Positions 8,886 through 16,388 of a DNA stretch of 64,000 nt are shown piece after piece. The notes beneath the pieces are model-generated. The model ran no database searches and had not been told where the DNA came from. It saw nothing but the letters and a program-made list of their open reading frames with translations. How positions within the stretch are numbered: position 1 is the first letter of the stretch; each line of letters opens with the position of its first letter. Both the position numbers and the translations under genes were made by a program. Origin of the DNA: DASQMT01 sp963835735 (GTDB taxonomy: Bacteria > Actinomycetota > Thermoleophilia > Solirubrobacterales > Solirubrobacteraceae); assembly GCA_963835735.1 (NCBI GenBank), contig CAWIGP010000002.1:1664749-1728748 (forward strand). Direction: 5' to 3'.

Positions 8886-9790
8886 GACGTCCTCACCTCC
8901 TCGCGTTCCCGGCCCCGCAACAGCGCGATCGCGCGCGGGACCGTCTCGTGCGCGGCGTGGGCGTGGCGCGACAGCTCCACCGCCACCAGGCCGCCGTAGC
9001 CGATCGCCGACAGCGCCCCCAGCGCGACCGGGAGGTCGAGCTCGCCGTCGCCGAACATCAGGTGCTCGTGTACCCCGCGGCGCATGTCCTCGATGTGAAC
9101 GTGCACGAGACGTGGCGCGGCGCGACGCACGCAGTCCGGCACCGCGGCGGGCTCGATGCACACGCAGTGCCCGATGTCGAGCGTGAGCCCGAGCGCCGGC
9201 GGTCCGCCGAGCCGGCGGTCGAGCGCCTCGAAGTCGTCCAGCCGCTCGACGAACATGCCCGGCTCGGGCTCGAAGCCCAGCCGCACGCCGCGTCGCTCCG
9301 CGTGCGCGAGCACGCGGTCCATGCCGTCGAGCAGCCGCTCCCATACCTCGCCCGGCGTCAGGTTCGACGGCGCCGCGCCGGACCACATCGAGACGACCGG
9401 GGCGCCGAGCTCGGCGGCGACGTCGACGGCGCGGCAGAGCATCCGCACGCGCTTGCCGCGGCCCTCGGTCAGCAGCGTGGGGAAGTGCTTGCGGCGCGGG
9501 TCGAGCGCGAAGCGCGCGCCGGTCTCGACCACGCATGCGAGCCCGAGCTCGTCGAGCAGCGAGCGCAGCGCCGCCGCGCGCGCGCCCATCAGCGGCGCGT
9601 CGGGATCGAAGTGCACGTGGTCGAGCGTGAGCGCGACGCCGTCGTAACCGCACTCGGCCAGCAGCCGCAGCGCGTCCTCGAGCCGGTGGCCGACGAGCCC
9701 GTTGGTGACGTAGCCGTAGCGCAGGCGCTCGGTGCGGAGGCGGCCGGCGGCCGGCGCCGTGCTAGGGCGGCGATCGTCGACGCGGCTCAT
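8882..9790 (-). CDS. Sugar phosphate isomerase/epimerase family TIM-barrel protein
   Basis: AP_endonuc_2-type TIM barrel, 302 residues. Typical strand ends are visible: GYDGVALTLDHVHFD, LGFEPEPGMFV, LGLTLDIGHCVCIEP and RLVHVHIEDM. The Glu, Asp and His residues there would bind a divalent metal. It is related to EboE but clearly distinct in sequence, so the operon carries two barrel enzymes. ATG 9790 overlaps the prenyltransferase stop (ATGA). Upstream in-frame sequence is a shadow of the prenyltransferase gene. The reaction is not predicted beyond isomerase, epimerase or dehydratase-like chemistry. Confidence 0.82.
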   Translation of the reverse strand: MSRVDDRRPSTAPAAGRLRTERLRYGYVTNGLVGHRLEDALRLLAECGYDGVALTLDHVHFDPDAPLMGARAAALRSLLDELGLACVVETGARFALDPRRKHFPTLLTEGRGKRVRMLCRAVDVAAELGAPVVSMWSGAAPSNLTPGEVWERLLDGMDRVLAHAERRGVRLGFEPEPGMFVERLDDFEALDRRLGGPPALGLTLDIGHCVCIEPAAVPDCVRRAAPRLVHVHIEDMRRGVHEHLMFGDGELDLPVALGALSAIGYGGLVAVELSRHAHAAHETVPRAIALLRGREREEVRTS

Positions 9791-10617
9791 GTCACCGACC
9801 GTCGCCGGGCCAACGTGCGCGCCAGCGGCCACAGCGCCGCGACGCCGCCGGCGGGGGCGAGCGCGCCGGCGCCGGCCAGCAGCCCGGCCTCCAGGGGCAT
9901 CAGGCCGAGCACCGACGCGCCGACCGCCCGCTGCAGCCGCTCGGGCGACGGGTCGCGCGCGGCGTCGGCGTGGGCGCGGCCGACGACGGCGGCGTACGCG
10001 CCGACGAGGCCGGCTGCGGCGAGCGCGGGCAGCGGCGAGCCGTCGCGGCGCGCGGCGACCGCGGTCGCGGCTGCGGCGACGCCGACGGTGGCGGCGAGCG
10101 CGGCGCGCGGCAGGCGCGCGCTCGCGCCCTGCACCTCGCTGCGCGAGACCGTCGTGGTGACGCCGATGTGCGCGCCGACGACCGCGGCGGACGGCAGTGC
10201 GGCGCGGGCGCCGTGCGCTCCGCTGCCCATCAGCACGTCGAGCGTGCGGCAGGCCGACATGCCGGTCACCCCCGCGGGCGTCTCCTTCAACGCGAGGTCG
10301 TACGCCCACACGGTCGCGGCGAGCGGCGCGAGCACCTTGAGCGCGCGCGGCCCGTCGGCGGCGACGGCGAGCGCGGCCGACGCGGCGGTCAGCCCGCCGG
10401 CCAGGCCGAGTGCGAAGCGGGGGGTCACGCGACCCGACGGGATCGGCCGGCCCGGCCGCTCGACCGCGTCGACGTCGCGGTCGGCGTAGTCGTTCAGCGC
10501 CATCCCGGCCAGGTACAGGCACGACGACGACGCGGCCAGGCCGGCGGCGCGCGGGACGTCACGCAACTGACCGGAGGCGGCCGCGCCCACGAGCACGTCG
10601 CCGGGGACCGAGAGCAC
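9787..10617 (-). CDS. eboC: UbiA-family prenyltransferase (SCO3242/EboC-like)
   Basis: Polytopic membrane prenyltransferase of at least 276 residues with about eight hydrophobic helices. The first Asp-rich motif, NDYADRDVDAVERPGRPIPSG, is typical of UbiA enzymes that bind polyprenyl diphosphate through magnesium. The GTG at 10617 is the first standard start in frame, but about 16 residues before it (LRPAHDIAELVRLPA) also look like family sequence, and the preceding in-frame stop is the terminator of the upstream gene. A GTG at 10669 overlapping that terminator (GTGA, like the other junctions) is out of frame by one base. The true N-terminus may therefore be hidden by a small indel. Confidence 0.83.
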   Translation of the reverse strand: MLSVPGDVLVGAAASGQLRDVPRAAGLAASSSCLYLAGMALNDYADRDVDAVERPGRPIPSGRVTPRFALGLAGGLTAASAALAVAADGPRALKVLAPLAATVWAYDLALKETPAGVTGMSACRTLDVLMGSGAHGARAALPSAAVVGAHIGVTTTVSRSEVQGASARLPRAALAATVGVAAAATAVAARRDGSPLPALAAAGLVGAYAAVVGRAHADAARDPSPERLQRAVGASVLGLMPLEAGLLAGAGALAPAGGVAALWPLARTLARRRSVT

Positions 10618-10665
10618 TGCGGGCAGGCGGACCAGCTCGGCGATGTCGTGCGCGGGCCGGAGCCC

Positions 10666-11826
10666 TCACGCGGCGACCTCCTGGAGCGCCCAGCGCTCGA
10701 GCGTCGCGTACTGGCGGTCGAGCGCGTGCTCGTCGGTCCCCGCCGGGTCCTTGAAGAAGAAGGCGAGCTCCTCCACCAAGCCCGTCTCGCCGCGCTCGAG
10801 CGCCAACGCGCCGAGTCGCGCGAGGTCGAGCAGCAGCGGCGCGGCCAGGGCGGAGTCGCAGCCCTCCCAGGTGAACTGGAGCTTCATCCGCACGCCGAGG
10901 AAGCCCTCGAACGCGACGTGGTCCCAGGCGGTCTTCCACTCGCCCAGGTCGCGCACGCAGTCGATCCGCACCGGAGCCTCGACCGAGTAGCCGAGGATCT
11001 CGTCGAGGATGCGGCCCTTGGAGTCGATCTTCGACTGAGCGCGAGCGGGGTCGGCGAGCGCCTCGCCGTCGCCGCCGCCGAGCAGGTTCGTGCCGGCCCA
11101 GGAACGGACCCGCAGCGCGCGCGCCGAGAACATCGGCGCGATCGCCGACTTCATCAGCGTCTCGCCGGTCTTGCCGTCGCTGCCGCCGAGCGGAACCTCG
11201 TGCGTCTCGGCGAGCGCGACGAGCGCCGGCAGGCGCGCGCCGGTGGACGGCGTGAAGTCGATGAACGCGCAGCCCTCCTCGATCGCCGCGAGCGCGTAGA
11301 GCGAGCTGGGCGGGAGCACGCCGAGGCCGCGGTTGAGCGCGCTCAGCAGCGCCGCCGCGTCGGCGTGGGCCGGGTGTGGATCGGCCGGCGGCTCGGTCGA
11401 GCAGACGTTGATGACGACGACACGGTCGAGGTCATGCTGCTCGCGGAAGGCGCGCAGGTCGGCGGCGACCGCCGCGATCGCGGCCCGCGGCTCGGTGCGC
11501 GCCTCGCGGTACGTGATGCCGGAGCGCATCTCGGACTCGGCGGCGGCGAGCTGCGCAGCGACCGCCTCCGGGATCCCCGGCGGGATCACGCCGCCGTCGA
11601 CGAGCCGTGCGGCGCGCACCGCCAGCGGCGTCTCGACGACGTCGTGGCCGCCGAACACGATGTCGCCCAGCTCGGGCAGATCGGCGTCGGCGAACGTCGC
11701 GCCGAGCGTGACGACGCCGGTCGCGGGCGCAAGTCCGGCCGCGATCGCCGCGGCGCCGGTGATGGTGGTGGTGGCGACCGAGCCGCGGCTCCCGATGAGC
11801 CACGCGCCGGTCCGGCGGGTATGCAT
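10666..11826 (-). CDS. Inositol-3-phosphate synthase family protein
   Basis: First gene of the ebo-like operon; 386 residues. The family converts glucose 6-phosphate to 1D-myo-inositol 3-phosphate with NAD. The N-terminal dinucleotide-binding segment is GAWLIGSRGSVATTTITG; further signature segments are INVCSTEPP, IDFTPSTGA and GGSDGKTGETLMKS, which carries active-site Lys residues. The start is ATG 11826, with GAGGGAGGAC just upstream; an in-frame start at 11844 is less likely. Similar genes sit next to SCO3242-type prenyltransferases in other actinobacteria, so this copy may make a cyclitol phosphate for that pathway rather than bulk inositol. Confidence 0.87.
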   Translation of the reverse strand: MHTRRTGAWLIGSRGSVATTTITGAAAIAAGLAPATGVVTLGATFADADLPELGDIVFGGHDVVETPLAVRAARLVDGGVIPPGIPEAVAAQLAAAESEMRSGITYREARTEPRAAIAAVAADLRAFREQHDLDRVVVINVCSTEPPADPHPAHADAAALLSALNRGLGVLPPSSLYALAAIEEGCAFIDFTPSTGARLPALVALAETHEVPLGGSDGKTGETLMKSAIAPMFSARALRVRSWAGTNLLGGGDGEALADPARAQSKIDSKGRILDEILGYSVEAPVRIDCVRDLGEWKTAWDHVAFEGFLGVRMKLQFTWEGCDSALAAPLLLDLARLGALALERGETGLVEELAFFFKDPAGTDEHALDRQYATLERWALQEVAA

Positions 11827-11854
11827 CGACGTCCTCCCTCTCAACTGCCCAGGC

Positions 11855-11880
11855 GCCGGACTTTAGCCAGCATGTCAACC
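11855..11880 (-). promoter_or_regulatory. Candidate promoter of the ebo-like operon
   Basis: A perfect TTGACA hexamer lies on the minus strand (11878-11873), about 47 bases before the first ATG. No good -10 element is seen at the expected spacing; TAAAGT lies seven bases after it, too close. The assignment is tentative. Confidence 0.3.
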
Positions 11881-11932
11881 AAAGTCACCCAATTATTCGG
11901 CGGAAGTGCCCAGTTGCACAGCAAAACGCAAT

Positions 11933-11964
11933 GAGGGCGGCGATCCGGTCGGATCGCCGCCCTC
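11933..11964. other. Perfect 14-bp inverted repeat with 4-base loop
   Basis: The arms GAGGGCGGCGATCC (11933-11946) and GGATCGCCGCCCTC (11951-11964) are perfectly complementary around a GGTC loop. The hairpin would be very stable in RNA from either strand. It lies between two divergent genes, where no terminator is expected, and no U-run follows. It may insulate the two promoters or end an unannotated small RNA. Confidence 0.6.
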
Positions 11965-12068
11965 GATATCGCGTTCAGTACCCAGCTGCCCGTCCGGGGT
12001 GAAGCTGAAGACTGGGTTGCCGGATCCCTCGCGTCGCAAACCTCGATCTGCTCACTAGGATCCGCTCC

Positions 12069-12335
12069 ATGCCACTCGTCCGCCTCCGCGGCCCGCTCAA
12101 ACGGCTCGCCGGCGACCGCGCCGAGCATGCGCTCGACGGCGGCTCCGTCGGCGAGCTGCTGTGCGAGCTCGAGCGCGAGCACCCGGCGACGAGCGGCTGG
12201 ATCCTGGACGAGCAGGGCGTGCTCCGCCGGCACATCGCCGTGTTCGTGAACGGCGAGCTCGGCGCGCAGGACACGCCGGTCGACGCCGAGGACCGCGTCG
12301 ACGTGCTCCCGGCGCTCTCGGGAGGAGCGCGGTGA
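12069..12335 (+). CDS. MoaD/ThiS-family ubiquitin-like protein
   Basis: A small 88-residue beta-grasp protein (MPLVRLRGPLKRLAG, then IAVFVNGELGA and a VDVLPALSGG ending). MoaD and ThiS act as sulfur carriers after C-terminal Gly-Gly adenylation. Here the Gly-Gly is followed by Ala-Arg, so the carrier end is either trimmed first or not used. It overlaps the next gene by GTGA, so the two are co-translated. No MoaE, MoeB or ThiF gene is nearby. The fold assignment is good; the sulfur-carrier function is uncertain. Confidence 0.8.
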   Translation: MPLVRLRGPLKRLAGDRAEHALDGGSVGELLCELEREHPATSGWILDEQGVLRRHIAVFVNGELGAQDTPVDAEDRVDVLPALSGGAR

Positions 12336-13399
12336 CAGAGCTGCTGCTCGGGACAAAGAAGGGCCTGTTCGCGCTCGCCGGCGCGCCGGGCGAGCCGTTC
12401 GAGGTGACCGGGCGCGCGTTCGCCGGCGACCCGGTCGAGTTCGCGATCCGCGACCCGCGATCGGGCCGCCTCTTCGCCTCGGTCACGTCGCCGTTCTACG
12501 GGCCCAAGCTGTGGTACGCGGACGATGCCGGCGACGAATGGGTGCAGGCCGAGGGCCTCGAGCTGCCGAGCGGCGGCGACGCGGCGCTCGAGCGGATCTG
12601 GACGATCGTGCCGGGCGCCGACGACGGCACCTTGTACGTGGGCGGCGACCCGGGCGTGCTGTTCACCAGCCGCGACGGCGGCGTCACGTTCGAGCTCAAC
12701 CGCGCGCTCTGGGAGCACCCGACGCGCGAGCGGTGGCAGCCGGGCGCGGGCGGGCTGTGCCTGCACTCGATCGTGCCGTGGCCGGGCGAGCCGGACCGCC
12801 TTGCGATCGCGATCTCGGCGGCCGGAGTCTGGTTGACCGACGACGGCGGCGCGAGCTGGAGCCGCGGCAACGAGGGCCTCAACCCGCGCTACCTGCCCGA
12901 GGACGCGCCGGAGGACGAGGTCGCCCTGTGCGTGCACCGCCTGCGGCGAGCGCCGACGCGCCCGGAACGCATGTTCATGCAGTTCCACGGCGGCGTCTAC
13001 CGGTCCGACGACGGCGGGGCGAGCTGGCACGACATCGCCGCCGGTCTGCCGTCGGACTTCGGCTTCCCGCTCGCGGTCGACCCGGGGGACGCCGAAAGCG
13101 CGTACGTGATCCCGCTCATGGCCGACACCGACCGGGTGACGCCCGACGGCCGTGTGCGCGTCTACGAGACGCGCGACGGCGGCGTGACCTGGACGCCGCG
13201 CGGCGACGGACTCCCGTCCGAGGACGCCTACCTCACCGTGCTGCGCGGCGCGATGGACCAGCTCGGCGAGGGACCGTCACTCGAGCTGTACTTCGGCGCG
13301 ACGTCGGGCGACGTCTTCGGCTCGGGCGACGCCGGCGCTACATGGTTCGATGTCGCGGCGCACCTGCCGCCGGTCTTCTCGGTCTCCGCGGTCCGCTAG
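12332..13399 (+). CDS. BNR/exo-alpha-sialidase-like beta-propeller protein
   Basis: 355 residues with repeated Asp-box motifs: SRDGGVTF, TDDGGASWSRG, SDDGGASWHD, TRDGGVTWTPR and GDAGATWFD. These mark a BNR/sortilin-type beta-propeller. No signal peptide is present, and the catalytic residues of true sialidases are not evident, so a sialidase activity is not claimed. The GTG start is fixed by the GTGA overlap with the MoaD-like gene and by GGAGGA at 12321-12326. This pair is often linked in actinobacteria. Its TAG shares bases with the stop of the convergent kinase (CTAG at 13396-13399). Confidence 0.8.
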   Translation: MTELLLGTKKGLFALAGAPGEPFEVTGRAFAGDPVEFAIRDPRSGRLFASVTSPFYGPKLWYADDAGDEWVQAEGLELPSGGDAALERIWTIVPGADDGTLYVGGDPGVLFTSRDGGVTFELNRALWEHPTRERWQPGAGGLCLHSIVPWPGEPDRLAIAISAAGVWLTDDGGASWSRGNEGLNPRYLPEDAPEDEVALCVHRLRRAPTRPERMFMQFHGGVYRSDDGGASWHDIAAGLPSDFGFPLAVDPGDAESAYVIPLMADTDRVTPDGRVRVYETRDGGVTWTPRGDGLPSEDAYLTVLRGAMDQLGEGPSLELYFGATSGDVFGSGDAGATWFDVAAHLPPVFSVSAVR

Positions 13400-14097
13400 C
13401 CGCGGCCGTTGGCGAGCGGGATCTCGACGCTGACCGCCGTGCCGCCGCCCGGCGGTGAGCAGACCTCGAGCTGGCCGTCGAGCGCGTCGACGCGGTCGCG
13501 CAGCCCGTGCAGCCCGCCGCCGCTCGAGGTGGCGGCGCCGCCCACACCGTCGTCGCGGACCTCCAGGCACAGGCGGTCGCGCTCGAGCGACAGGCTCACC
13601 CAGGCGCCGTTGGCGTGCGCGTGCTTGGCGACGTTGGTGAGCGCCTCGGCGGTCACGAAGTACGCGGCGGCCTCGACCGGCGGGGCGAGCGGTTCCTCGG
13701 GGACGCCGCTGACCTTGACCGGAACGGGCGCGCGCTGCGCGAGCGCCTCCAGCGCCGCGGCGAGGCCGTGGTCGCTGAGCACTGCGGGGTGGATGCCGCG
13801 GGCCAGCTCGCGCAGCTCCTTGACCGCGAGCTGCGCCTCCTCGCGGGCCTGCGCGACCAGCTGCGCCGCTCCATCGGGATCACTATGGATGCGCGCTTCG
13901 GCGAGGCCGAGCGTGACGGTGACCGCGACCAGGCGCTGCTGCGCGCCGTCGTGCAGGTCGCGCTCGATCCGCCGGCGCTCGGCGTCCGCCGCGGCGATGA
14001 TCCGCTGTCGCGCGGTGCGCAGGTCGTCGACGCGGTCGCGCAGTACCCGCGCACGGCGAAGCTCGGGTGATTCACCTGGGAAGCGGACCGTGCGCAT
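13396..14097 (-). CDS. Sensor histidine kinase, HisKA_3/HATPase_c, without sensor domain
   Basis: NarL/DesK-type kinase core, 233 residues. The H-box is ERRRIERDLHDGAQQRLVAV, with the phospho-acceptor His; the ATP-binding domain has EALTNVAKHAHANG, RDDGVGG and a glycine box GGGLHGLRDRV. No transmembrane or sensory domain precedes the H-box; only ~35 charged residues do. It is therefore a cytosolic kinase that must sense through a partner or coiled coil. No response regulator is adjacent; the nearest in the window is the methyltransferase-fused receiver at the left edge, but a link is speculation. Confidence 0.88.
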   Translation of the reverse strand: MRTVRFPGESPELRRARVLRDRVDDLRTARQRIIAAADAERRRIERDLHDGAQQRLVAVTVTLGLAEARIHSDPDGAAQLVAQAREEAQLAVKELRELARGIHPAVLSDHGLAAALEALAQRAPVPVKVSGVPEEPLAPPVEAAAYFVTAEALTNVAKHAHANGAWVSLSLERDRLCLEVRDDGVGGAATSSGGGLHGLRDRVDALDGQLEVCSPPGGGTAVSVEIPLANGRG

Positions 14098-14157
14098 CGT
14101 GTCCCAGAGTAACCGGGCGGGCCGCCGGAAGGCGCGTCATCGGCGGTCACACGCGCG

Positions 14158-15360
14158 TTACCGCGTCGCCGCGAGCGCGCGCGCCACGCGGTCCTGGGCG
14201 CGGCGCGCCTTGCTCGGCGAGCGGCCCTGCACGAGCACCGCGAACGCGTACGTGTGACCGTTGCGGCCGCTGCAGTAGCCGGCGAGCGCGCTCACGCCGC
14301 CCGACGGCAGCGTGCCGGTCTTGCCGCGGCACGCGCGCCGCGCGCGGCCGGATGTGAGCCGGTTGCGCAGCGTGCCCGGTCGGCCCGGACGGGCGAGCGC
14401 GGCGCCGAACGACGGCGATCCGCGCAGCCGGCGCAGCAGCGACACCAGGCCGGCGGCGCTGCCGCGGTCGCGCGGATCGAGCCCGGACCCGTCGACGAGC
14501 GAGACCGCGGCGCCGAGCCTCGCCGCCTCGGCACGCACGATCGCGGCGCCCGCGGCGGTCGTGCCCGGCGGCGCGGCGGCGGCCGACATGCCCTTCGTCA
14601 GCAGCTCGGCGATCCAGTCGTCGGAGACGCTGAGCATGTTCTTCACCAGCTCGCGCACGGGCGCCGACCCGGCCGCGGCGAGCGGCATCGCACCGGCGGG
14701 CGCGGCGCCGGCGCGCGGGACGCCGCGGACGATCACGCCGCGCGCCTCGAGCACGTCGTCGAAGCGGGCCGCCGCGGCGCGGGCGGGATCGGCCTGCGGC
14801 GATCCGCCGGGCGCCTGCGCGCCGCGCTCGTACGCGAGCGCCGAGAGCGGGCCGCCGAGCTCGGCGTCGAAAGCGCCGTTCCCCGAGGGGCCGGTCCGCA
14901 CGGTGTCGAACAGCGACTCGTCGCCCACGACCGACCCGGTGATCTCGCGCAGCCCGCCGAGCCCGGCCGCGAGCGCGGACAGCTGCCGGTCGCCGAGCGC
15001 GGGGTCGCCGCCGCCGCGCAGGATGAGGTCGCCGGCGAGCACGCCGCCGGCGTCGACCGGCGCGCTCGCGAGCACCGCGGTGCCGAGCGTGGTGTCGGGT
15101 CCGAGCCGGCGCAGCGCGGCCGCCGCGGTGAGCAGCTTCGTCGTCGAGCCGAGCGGCTGGCGCCGCCGCGCCCGCACCGAGACGATGGCGCGCCGCGTGC
15201 TGAGATCGGTCACCTGCACCGCCGCGCCGGAGCCGAGCGGCGCGACCGCCGCCTTGACCCGCTTGGCCGGCCCGCCGGTCGCCGCACCGGCAGCGCCCGG
15301 CAGGCACAGTGCGGCCGCCGCGCAGAGGGCGGCCACGAGCGGGACGAGCGCGCGCGTCAA
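14158..15360 (-). CDS. dacB: D-alanyl-D-alanine carboxypeptidase/endopeptidase (PBP4/DacB family)
   Basis: Exported cell-wall peptidase of 400 residues. The start is TTG 15360, overlapping the asd stop (TTGA). A signal peptide follows (LVPLVAALCAAAALCLPGAA). The S-x-x-K motif is GSTTKLLTAA and the K-T-G motif is CRGKTGTLP. The second motif, usually S-x-N (SDN), reads SVSDDWIAEL, with Asp in place of Asn. The ~400-residue length suits a short PBP4 with domain insertions between the first two motifs. It lies downstream of lysC and asd, which feed diaminopimelate for peptidoglycan, so co-expression with wall synthesis is plausible. Confidence 0.87.
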   Translation of the reverse strand: MTRALVPLVAALCAAAALCLPGAAGAATGGPAKRVKAAVAPLGSGAAVQVTDLSTRRAIVSVRARRRQPLGSTTKLLTAAAALRRLGPDTTLGTAVLASAPVDAGGVLAGDLILRGGGDPALGDRQLSALAAGLGGLREITGSVVGDESLFDTVRTGPSGNGAFDAELGGPLSALAYERGAQAPGGSPQADPARAAAARFDDVLEARGVIVRGVPRAGAAPAGAMPLAAAGSAPVRELVKNMLSVSDDWIAELLTKGMSAAAAPPGTTAAGAAIVRAEAARLGAAVSLVDGSGLDPRDRGSAAGLVSLLRRLRGSPSFGAALARPGRPGTLRNRLTSGRARRACRGKTGTLPSGGVSALAGYCSGRNGHTYAFAVLVQGRSPSKARRAQDRVARALAATR

Positions 15361-16388
15361 GCGGCTTGCTTGGCCGGCACCCGTACGAGGCCGCGCTCGT
15401 GCAGCGCCTCGGCGATCTGGATCGCGTTCGTGGCGGCGCCCTTGAGCAGGTTGTCGCCCACGACCCACAGGTTCAGCGCGCGCGGATGCGACGGGTCGCG
15501 GCGGATCCGCCCGACCAGCACCTCGTCGCGGCCCGCCCCGGCCAGCGCGGTCGGGTAGCCGTTGCTCGCGGGGTCGTCGACGACCTCCAGGCCGGGCGAC
15601 CGGCGCAGCAGAGCGCGCACCGCGTCGGGCTCGATCGGCTCGACCGTCTGCACGTTGACCGACTCCGAGTGCGCGGAGATCACGGGCACCCGCGCGCAGG
15701 TGACCGAGATGCCGATCTCCTGCACCTCCAGGATCTTGCGCGTCTCGAACATCATCTTGCGCTCTTCGTCGGTGTAGTCGTCGCCGTCTTTGAAGTTGCC
15801 CGCGCCGCCCAGCACGTTGAACGCGATCGGGTGCGGATAGACGCTCGGCGGCGGCGGCTCGGTCCGGTGCAGCACCGCGTGCGTCTGTGCCTCGAGCTCC
15901 TCGACCGCCTTCACGCCCGTGCCGGAGACCGACTGGTAGGTGGAGACGATCAGCCGCTCGATCCCGGCCTCGTCCAGCAGCGGCTTGAGCACGACCATCA
16001 ACTGCATCGTCGAGCAGTTCGGGTTCGCGATCAGGCCGCGGTGGCGTTCGAGCGCGTGCGGGTTGACCTCGCTGACGACCAGCGGAACGTCGTCGTCGCG
16101 GCGCCAGCGCGACGAGTTGTCCACGACCACCGAGCCGGCCTCGACGAAGCGCTTCGCCCACTCGCCCGATGTCGTCGCTCCGGCGCTGAAGATCGCCAGG
16201 TCGAAGCCCTGGATCGTCTCGTCTGCCAACGGCTGGACGGTGCCGAAGCCCTCCAGCTCCCGGCCGGCCGAGCGCGCCGACGCGAACGGCACGATCTCGC
16301 GCGCCGGGAAGCCGCGCTCGCGCAGCTTGGCCAGCATGACGGTCCCGACGGCACCGGTGGCGCCGACCACTGCGACCCGGTAGCTCAC
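15357..16388 (-). CDS. asd: Aspartate-semialdehyde dehydrogenase
   Basis: Makes aspartate semialdehyde from aspartyl phosphate using NADPH, the branch point to lysine/diaminopimelate, threonine and methionine. 343 residues, normal length. The NADP-binding motif is VAVVGATGAVGTVML; the catalytic Cys is in ANPNCSTMQ, with GAGNFKDGDDYT and VPVISAHSESV also conserved. GTG 16388 overlaps the lysC stop (GTGA), so aspartokinase and dehydrogenase are coupled. A frame extends to 14158 only in shadow. Confidence 0.95.
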   Translation of the reverse strand: MSYRVAVVGATGAVGTVMLAKLRERGFPAREIVPFASARSAGRELEGFGTVQPLADETIQGFDLAIFSAGATTSGEWAKRFVEAGSVVVDNSSRWRRDDDVPLVVSEVNPHALERHRGLIANPNCSTMQLMVVLKPLLDEAGIERLIVSTYQSVSGTGVKAVEELEAQTHAVLHRTEPPPPSVYPHPIAFNVLGGAGNFKDGDDYTDEERKMMFETRKILEVQEIGISVTCARVPVISAHSESVNVQTVEPIEPDAVRALLRRSPGLEVVDDPASNGYPTALAGAGRDEVLVGRIRRDPSHPRALNLWVVGDNLLKGAATNAIQIAEALHERGLVRVPAKQAA

